In this document: positions 4,826 to 7,285 of the stretch, one piece after another | How the letters are laid out: each line of letters starts with the position of its first letter | Numbering within the stretch: position 1 is the stretch's first letter | Assembly (NCBI GenBank): GCA_007123625.1 | Contig: SKKS01000303.1 | Coordinates: 1 to 7,285 of the forward strand | Reading direction: 5' to 3' | Origin: Paracoccaceae bacterium | GTDB taxonomy: Bacteria; Pseudomonadota; Alphaproteobacteria; Rhodobacterales; Rhodobacteraceae | DNA: 7,285 nucleotides | Position numbers and translations under genes: made by a program | The notes under the pieces: model-generated | Told to the model about the DNA's origin: nothing | Database searches by the model: none | The model's input: only the letters and a program-made list of their open reading frames with translations

Positions 4826-6990
4826 AACCCCCGCCCGGCGTCTGCCATGTCCCTGAGCATCTGCGGCGTGCGGAAACGCACGCCGCAGTCGGCTTCCAGC
4901 CGGTCGCAGACCTCGACCGCGAAACCCGCGCCCAGCATGTCCAGCCAGCTGAACGGCCCGCCCGACCAGGGCGCAAAGCCCCAGCCCAGGATCGCGCCAA
5001 CGTCGCCTTCGCGGATGTCGGTCAGGACACCCTGTTCCAGCGCGCGCACCGCTTCGAGCGCCTGCACGAACATCAGCCGGTGCTGTACGGTGATCAGGTC
5101 CGGCTGCGCGTTGGCCTGGGGGAATTTCTCGGCCAGAGCGGCCCACAGACCCGTGCGCTTGCCCTTCTCATCATACTCATAGAACCCCGCGTTGGCCTTG
5201 CGCCCAAGGCGGCCCTGCGCGACCATCCAGAAAACGACGTCATCGACCTCGCCATCGGCGTAGTCGTCGCCCATGGCGGCGCGGGTGGCCCGCGCGATCT
5301 TGGCGCCCAGGTCCAGACTGGTCTCATCCACCAGTTGCAACGGCCCCAGCGGCATGCCCATCAGCTTGGCCGCGTTTTCCACCAGCGCGGGCGCCACGCC
5401 TTCGCGCACCAGCCGCATCCCCTCGTTGATATAGGGAATGATGCAGCGGTTGGCGTAGAAGAAGCGCGCATCGTTGACGACAATCGGCGTCTTGCGAATC
5501 TGGCGGACGAAATCCAGCGCCTTGGCCACGGCGCGATCCTCCGTTTCGCGGCCCTTGATGATCTCGACCAGCAGCATCTTGTCGACCGGGCTGAAGAAAT
5601 GGATGCCGATGAACTGCTCCGGGCGCTTGCTGGCCTTTGCCAGATCGGAAATCGGCAGGGTTGAGGTGTTGGTGGCAAAGATCGCATCCGCCGGGATCGC
5701 TGCTTCGGATTTTGCGGTCACCTCGGCCTTGATCTTCGGATCTTCGAACACGGCCTCGATCACCAGATCGCAGCCCTTCAGCGCGGCATAATCGGTCGTG
5801 GGCGTGATGCGGTCCAGCACTTCGGCCTTCTTCGCCTCCGACACCTTGCCGCGCTTCATCCCCTTGTCCAGGACCCCTTCGGCATGGGCCTTGCCCTTTT
5901 CGGCGGCTTCCTGCGCGGCGTCGATCAGAACCACCTCGATCCCGGCATTGGCGGCGACATAGGCGATGCCCGCGCCCATCATGCCCGCGCCCAGCACACC
6001 CAGCTTGCGCACCTTCGCGTCGTCGACCGCAGGCCGGTTCGCGCCCTTCTCCAGAGCTTCCTTGTTGATGAACAGCGACCGGATCATGGCGGCGGACGAC
6101 GGATTCATCAGCACATGGGTGAACCAGCGCGCCTCGATCTTCAGCGCGGTATCGAACGGCACCAGCGCGCCCTCATAGACCGCCGACAACAGCGCCTTGG
6201 CTGCTGGATAGACGCCTTGCGTCTTGCCGTTGATCATGGCCGAGGCGCCCACGAAGGTCATGAACCCCGCCGGGTGATAGGGCGCGCCGCCGGGCATCTT
6301 GTAGCCCTTGGCGTCCCAGAGCTTGACCAGATCGGCATCCTTGGCGCCCAGCACCCAGTCCCTGGCGCGCGCCAGCAATTCGTCGCCCGGGACCACCTCG
6401 TCGATGATCCCGGCCGCCTTGGCCTTTTTCGGCTCCGACAGCTTGCCCTCCAGCAGGAAGGGCGCCGCCCCCATTGCGCCCAGCTTGCGCGCCAGCCGCG
6501 TGGTCCCGCCAGCACCGGGGAAGATGCCGACCATGATTTCCGGCAGACCGATCTTTGCCTTCGGATTATCGGCGGCGATGATACGATGGCAGGCCAGCGG
6601 GATCTCCAGCCCGATCCCCAGCGCGGTGCCGGGCAGGGCGGCCACGATCGGCTTGCCCCCTTTCAGCGACTTGGGGTCCATGCCCGCGCGCTCGATCTTG
6701 CGCAGGGTGCGGTGCATCGACATGATCCCGTCGAACAGGCCCTTTTCCGGCTGATCGCCTGCCATTTCCTTCATCTTCGCGATGACGTTCAGATCCATGC
6801 CACCCGCGAAATCGGCCTTCCCGCTGGTCAGGATCACGCCCCTGACGGCGTCATCGGCCAGCGCCGCGTCGATATGGGCTTCCAGTTCGCCCAGACCCTC
6901 CAGGGACAGAACATTCATCGACTTGTTCGCAATGTCCCAGGCGATGGTTGCCACGCCATCGGTATCGACGGAGTAATGAAAATCGGTCAT
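4789..6990 (-). CDS. fadJ: FadJ-type bifunctional enoyl-CoA hydratase / 3-hydroxyacyl-CoA dehydrogenase
   Basis: This 733-residue protein is the usual size for the alpha subunit of the bacterial fatty-acid oxidation complex. Residues 1-200 are the crotonase domain: FAGGMDLN (61-68) builds the oxyanion-hole region, and the two catalytic glutamates are E129 (GIGLEI) and E151 (GLPEIMVGIFPGAGG). A linker follows. The NAD-binding dehydrogenase domain begins at KLGVLGAGMMGAGIAYVAAN (329-348), with GxGxxG at 334-339, NTSTLPI (441-447) and the catalytic histidine H464 and glutamate E476 in IHFFSPVDKMLLVEII. The C-terminal dehydrogenase domains end with PWSGGPFSWLD (674-684). It should hydrate trans-2-enoyl-CoA and oxidise the L-3-hydroxyacyl-CoA with NAD. 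The ATG at 6990 has AAGGGA 6 nt upstream; the longer TTG start at 7062 would overlap the cupin gene. No thiolase gene is visible in this window. FadB is the alternative label. Confidence 0.95.
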   Translation of the reverse strand: MTDFHYSVDTDGVATIAWDIANKSMNVLSLEGLGELEAHIDAALADDAVRGVILTSGKADFAGGMDLNVIAKMKEMAGDQPEKGLFDGIMSMHRTLRKIERAGMDPKSLKGGKPIVAALPGTALGIGLEIPLACHRIIAADNPKAKIGLPEIMVGIFPGAGGTTRLARKLGAMGAAPFLLEGKLSEPKKAKAAGIIDEVVPGDELLARARDWVLGAKDADLVKLWDAKGYKMPGGAPYHPAGFMTFVGASAMINGKTQGVYPAAKALLSAVYEGALVPFDTALKIEARWFTHVLMNPSSAAMIRSLFINKEALEKGANRPAVDDAKVRKLGVLGAGMMGAGIAYVAANAGIEVVLIDAAQEAAEKGKAHAEGVLDKGMKRGKVSEAKKAEVLDRITPTTDYAALKGCDLVIEAVFEDPKIKAEVTAKSEAAIPADAIFATNTSTLPISDLAKASKRPEQFIGIHFFSPVDKMLLVEIIKGRETEDRAVAKALDFVRQIRKTPIVVNDARFFYANRCIIPYINEGMRLVREGVAPALVENAAKLMGMPLGPLQLVDETSLDLGAKIARATRAAMGDDYADGEVDDVVFWMVAQGRLGRKANAGFYEYDEKGKRTGLWAALAEKFPQANAQPDLITVQHRLMFVQALEAVRALEQGVLTDIREGDVGAILGWGFAPWSGGPFSWLDMLGAGFAVEVCDRLEADCGVRFRTPQMLRDMADAGRGFYESKVGTDRAA
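4861..4888. terminator. Perfect 12-bp GAAA-loop hairpin past the Hint stop, inside the fadJ 3' end
   Basis: CTGCGGCGTGCG, loop GAAA, then CGCACGCCGCAG: a perfect 12-bp stem with a GNRA tetraloop when read on the plus strand, beginning 36 nt after the Hint stop codon. No T-run follows, so it is not a classical intrinsic terminator. It could stop or protect the 3' end of the Hint mRNA, which has no intergenic space of its own. It also encodes FadJ residues 701-710 (DCGVRFRTPQ), so coding constraint alone may partly explain it. The structure is certain on paper, the role is inferred. Confidence 0.45.
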
Positions 6991-6991
6991 C

Positions 6992-7285
6992 TCAGGTCCC
7001 TTCCCCTGGCAGGTCACGGGGCCCGGCCCAGTCGCTGCCATCATGATATGTAAACCGGTCACCCGCGCTCGAAATATGAACCTTCATGTCCACATCGACA
7101 TAGGTGCAGACATCTTCGGCGACCGCAGTGCCCACGACCATAAACCGCGCAGGCAGGCCGGAGCGGTTCACAAAGCGATGCCCGTTGGCCACCCCCGCTT
7201 TCCACACGGCACAGTCCCCCGGCATCATCGTGGTCTCGCCATCGTCCTCGACAAGGACAAGCGTGCCTTCCAGCACCATGGCGAA
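6992..7285 (-). CDS. Cupin-domain protein, partial (N-terminus beyond right edge)
   Basis: The visible 97 codons are the C-terminal part of a small single-domain cupin. The frame is open through position 7285 (F-A before the first visible methionine), so ATG 7279 is internal rather than the start. FAMVLEGTLVLVEDDGETTMMPGD is the second half of cupin motif 1, with the metal-ligand glutamate in VLEG. The upstream HxH pair must lie outside the window. GDCAVWKAGVANGHRFVNRSG is motif 2 with its histidine (NGH). The tail DVDMKVHISSAGDRFTYHDGSDW resembles cupin proteins of about 160 residues that I recall from Rhodobacteraceae. Such proteins bind a metal or small ligand, but their role is generally undefined. 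The TGA is one nucleotide from the fadJ ATG, so the two are almost certainly one transcription unit. Confidence 0.88.
   Translation of the reverse strand, partial: FAMVLEGTLVLVEDDGETTMMPGDCAVWKAGVANGHRFVNRSGLPARFMVVGTAVAEDVCTYVDVDMKVHISSAGDRFTYHDGSDWAGPRDLPGEGT
6997..7002 (-). promoter_or_regulatory. Ribosome binding site of fadJ within the end of the cupin gene
   Basis: AAGGGA on the minus strand, 6 nt before ATG 6990 and overlapping the last sense codons of the cupin. It supports the shorter start and suggests that translation of fadJ follows that of the cupin. Confidence 0.6.

Noticed and set aside
5884..7053. Plus-strand open frame of 389 codons opposite fadJ
   Set aside because: It is the antisense shadow of fadJ, with abundant His, Gln and Arg typical of the complement of GC-rich coding DNA, and no domain.

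Overview
The window looks like a chromosomal segment of a GC-rich alphaproteobacterium, most likely of the Rhodobacteraceae (Paracoccus/Roseobacter relatives). The reasons are the high GC content with GC-ending codons, a Hint-domain protein of the type common in that family, a membrane-anchored M48-like protein of a type I associate with that family, and the general make-up of the beta-oxidation genes. This is judged by eye; no database search was possible.

Layout from left to right. (1) A minus-strand cluster (1-2699) is read from right to left: an acyl-CoA ligase of the acyl-activating-enzyme superfamily, then a small unrecognised ORF, then an M48-like membrane protein that leaves the window. 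The three reading frames overlap at their junctions, which suggests translational coupling. (2) A 117-bp divergent intergenic region (2700-2816) holds a possible ligase promoter and a 7-1-7 palindrome. (3) A plus-strand DMT/EamA-family transporter occupies 2817-3770. (4) A 320-bp non-coding gap (3771-4090) follows, with a dyad and a short direct repeat. (5) A plus-strand Hint-domain protein (4091-4825) overlaps tail to tail by 37 bp with (6) a long minus-strand FadJ-type beta-oxidation protein (4789-6990). (7) A cupin protein, cut by the right edge, lies one nucleotide upstream of fadJ on the same strand and is probably co-transcribed with it.

Two genes serve acyl-CoA metabolism. The ligase activates a carboxylic acid to its CoA thioester. 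The FadJ-type protein then hydrates enoyl-CoA and oxidises 3-hydroxyacyl-CoA. They are in separate transcription units, so a shared substrate is only a possibility. The cupin beside fadJ may be a small sensor or regulator-like protein.

The least ordinary features are two proteins that keep a recognisable enzyme fold but lack its catalytic residues (the M48-like protein and the Hint protein), the small coupled ORF between ligase and M48-like gene, and a perfect 12-bp GAAA-loop hairpin inside the 3' end of fadJ, just beyond the stop of the convergent Hint gene. I see no tRNA, rRNA, CRISPR array, insertion sequence or phage gene. Nothing here amounts to a clearly new defence or mobile system.
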